NCBI GenBank assembly: GCA_023453655.1
Contig: JAEXTE010000048.1
Location: forward strand, 1-7,845
Direction of reading: 5' to 3'
From: Pseudomonadota bacterium
GTDB taxonomy: Bacteria; Pseudomonadota; Gammaproteobacteria; Xanthomonadales; Xanthomonadaceae
DNA length: 7,845 nucleotides
Below the pieces are notes generated by a model. That model worked only from the letters and a program-made list of their open reading frames with translations, made no database searches and had not been told where the DNA came from. Positions 7,082 through 7,845 of the stretch are shown piece by piece; the first letter of the stretch is position 1, and each line of letters begins with the position of its first letter. The translations under genes and the position numbers were made by a program.

Positions 7082-7626
7082 TCCCCGCGCCGCTCAACTT
7101 CCAGCAGTGGGTCGAGGACAACCGCCACCTGCTCAGACCGCCGGTCGGCAACAAGTGCATCTACGACGGCGAATTCATCGTGATGGTGGTCGGCGGCCCC
7201 AACGCCCGCACCGACTACCACTTCGAGGAAGGCCCGGAGTGGTTCTACCAGCTCGAGGGCGAGATGGTGCTGCGGATCCAGGACGAGGGCCGGGTACGCG
7301 ACATCCCGATCCGCGCCGGCGAGACCTTCCTGCTGCCGCCGCGCGTGCCGCATTCGCCGCAGCGCGCCGAGGGCTCGATCGGCCTGGTCATCGAGCGCCG
7401 CCGCCTGGCCCACGAGGACGACGGGCTGATGTGGTTCTGCGTGCAGTGCAACACCAAGCTGTACGAGGAATTCTTCCACCTCCAGGACATCGAGCAGGAC
7501 TTCTTCCGCGTGTTCGAGACCTTCTATCGCGACGACGCGCTGCGCACCTGCAAGGCCTGCGGCCACCTCAACCCGCGCCCCGGCCGCTACGAGATGCAGG
7601 CCGACTCGCAGGCCGACATCACCTGA
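7078..7626 (+). CDS. nbaC: 3-hydroxyanthranilate 3,4-dioxygenase
   Basis: Non-haem Fe(II) cupin dioxygenase that opens 3-hydroxyanthranilate with O2 to 2-amino-3-carboxymuconate semialdehyde (ACMS) in the kynurenine pathway. The 182 residues fit the bacterial family. Iron ligands by correspondence with the Cupriavidus enzyme are His48, Glu54 and His92, in [16 protein letters not shown] and [10 protein letters not shown]. The substrate-binding residues are Arg44, Arg96 and Glu106. The C-terminal rubredoxin-like second metal site of bacterial enzymes is complete: Cys121 and Cys124 (FCVQCN), Cys158 and Cys161 ([15 protein letters not shown]). GGAAGGAG at 7062-7069 precedes the ATG, which overlaps the RidA-like stop by four bases. 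ACMS either cyclises to quinolinate for NAD synthesis or is decarboxylated by ACMSD. The dehydrogenase and deaminase nearby point to the catabolic branch, although no decarboxylase is in view. Expression is expected to follow the operon. Confidence 0.97.
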   Translation: MIPAPLNFQQWVEDNRHLLRPPVGNKCIYDGEFIVMVVGGPNARTDYHFEEGPEWFYQLEGEMVLRIQDEGRVRDIPIRAGETFLLPPRVPHSPQRAEGSIGLVIERRRLAHEDDGLMWFCVQCNTKLYEEFFHLQDIEQDFFRVFETFYRDDALRTCKACGHLNPRPGRYEMQADSQADIT

Positions 7627-7663
7627 GGCGCGCGGCCGCGAGCGCCCGGATGCGCCCCGGTCC

Positions 7664-7677
7664 TTGATTGCGATCAA
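7664..7677. promoter_or_regulatory. Perfect FNR/ANR-type binding site
   Basis: TTGATTGCGATCAA is an exact TTGAT-N4-ATCAA dyad, the consensus for FNR/ANR regulators; Clp/CRP-type sites differ in the half-site. Its centre (7670.5) is 68 bases before the hemerythrin GTG. If it acts from -41.5, transcription would begin near 7712. The -10 would then be about CACAGT (7700-7705), a weak match that keeps the two most conserved positions, and the leader would be about 27 bases. Activation under low oxygen is the inferred outcome. It lies after the dioxygenase stop, so it most likely serves the downstream gene. Confidence 0.72.
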
Positions 7678-7738
7678 TGTCGAGGCGCCGCCGGCGCCGC
7701 ACAGTGTCGCCCACGCAACGCGTTACAGGGGACGCACC

Positions 7739-7845
7739 GTGGGACTGCTCATCTGGCAGGAAGGCCTCAACACCGGCATCGACATCATCGACAGCCAGCA
7801 CCAGCGCATCGTCGAGATGATCAACCACCTGCACGTGGCGGAGAA
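7739..7845 (+). CDS. Bacteriohemerythrin, N-terminal part (cut by the window end)
   Basis: Thirty-five codons are visible before the window ends. The translation from GTG at 7739 contains [20 protein letters not shown] (residues 4-23), the standard hemerythrin opening: an aromatic W near the start, TGI..ID.QH at the head of the first helix, then IVEMIN. His21 would be the first iron ligand; the HxxxE and HxxxD ligands lie beyond the window. Family members carry a carboxylate-bridged di-iron site that binds O2 reversibly and are proposed to sense, store or deliver oxygen. AGGGGA at 7727-7732, six bases upstream, supports the GTG. No other start is available in frame nearby. The gene appears to have its own promoter under the FNR-type site at 7664-7677. 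It may be a single-domain protein or the start of a larger hemerythrin-domain protein; a lone start with no leader segment favours the former. Confidence 0.88.
   Translation, partial: MGLLIWQEGLNTGIDIIDSQHQRIVEMINHLHVAE

Noticed and set aside
7627..7646. GC-rich hairpin (GGCGC ... GCGCC) straight after the dioxygenase stop as an intrinsic terminator
   Set aside because: The stem is short, there is no T-tract after it, and comparable GC dyads arise by chance at this composition.
7684..7698. GGCGCC-GCC-GGCGCC dyad between the FNR-type site and the hemerythrin start
   Set aside because: GGCGCC is self-complementary and common in such DNA. It falls between the operator and the proposed -10, with no known regulator matching it.

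Overview
The window reads as ordinary chromosome from a high-GC gammaproteobacterium. AsnRS, endonuclease VIII and the type II beta-carbonic anhydrase all follow the E. coli family pattern closely. The very high GC, the absence of A/T-rich spacers and the AATCACC-type intergenic repeat suggest the Xanthomonadaceae/Lysobacteraceae (Lysobacter, Luteimonas, Stenotrophomonas or Xanthomonas relatives). That placement is an inference from sequence style and has not been searched. Every convincing gene lies on the + strand, and the long minus-strand ORFs are GC-driven shadows.

Region 1 (44-2086) is an asparaginyl-tRNA synthetase gene followed by two tightly coupled small genes. The first encodes a two-helix membrane protein and the second an acidic soluble protein; neither has a function I can assign. 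Region 2 (2131-3557) pairs a PaiB-family FMN-binding protein with an SDR-fold protein whose catalytic Tyr and Lys appear replaced by Ser and Arg. Region 3 (3558-3684) is a repeat-rich spacer: an imperfect inverted repeat carrying three perfect AATCACC copies. It precedes region 4, the nei DNA glycosylase gene (3685-4497).

Region 5 (4541-7626) is the most coherent block. It contains an aldehyde dehydrogenase of the 2-aminomuconate/2-hydroxymuconate semialdehyde type, a beta-carbonic anhydrase, a RidA-fold 2-aminomuconate deaminase-like protein, and 3-hydroxyanthranilate 3,4-dioxygenase. The last three genes overlap by 1 and 4 bases. Dioxygenase, dehydrogenase and deaminase are steps of the kynurenine/3-hydroxyanthranilate meta-cleavage route of tryptophan breakdown. 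The intervening decarboxylase (ACMSD) is not in the window. The carbonic anhydrase is the unexpected member and has a good candidate promoter of its own overlapping the dehydrogenase stop codon.

Region 6 (7627-7845) holds a perfect FNR/ANR-type site (TTGAT-N4-ATCAA) upstream of a GTG-started, truncated bacteriohemerythrin gene, which suggests oxygen-responsive control of an oxygen-binding protein.

I see no mobile element, CRISPR array, phage gene, tRNA or rRNA. I do not see a clearly new defence or biosynthetic system. The points most worth following are the carbonic anhydrase embedded in the 3-hydroxyanthranilate operon, the catalytically unorthodox SDR, the FNR-hemerythrin pairing and a repeated leaderless-start pattern.
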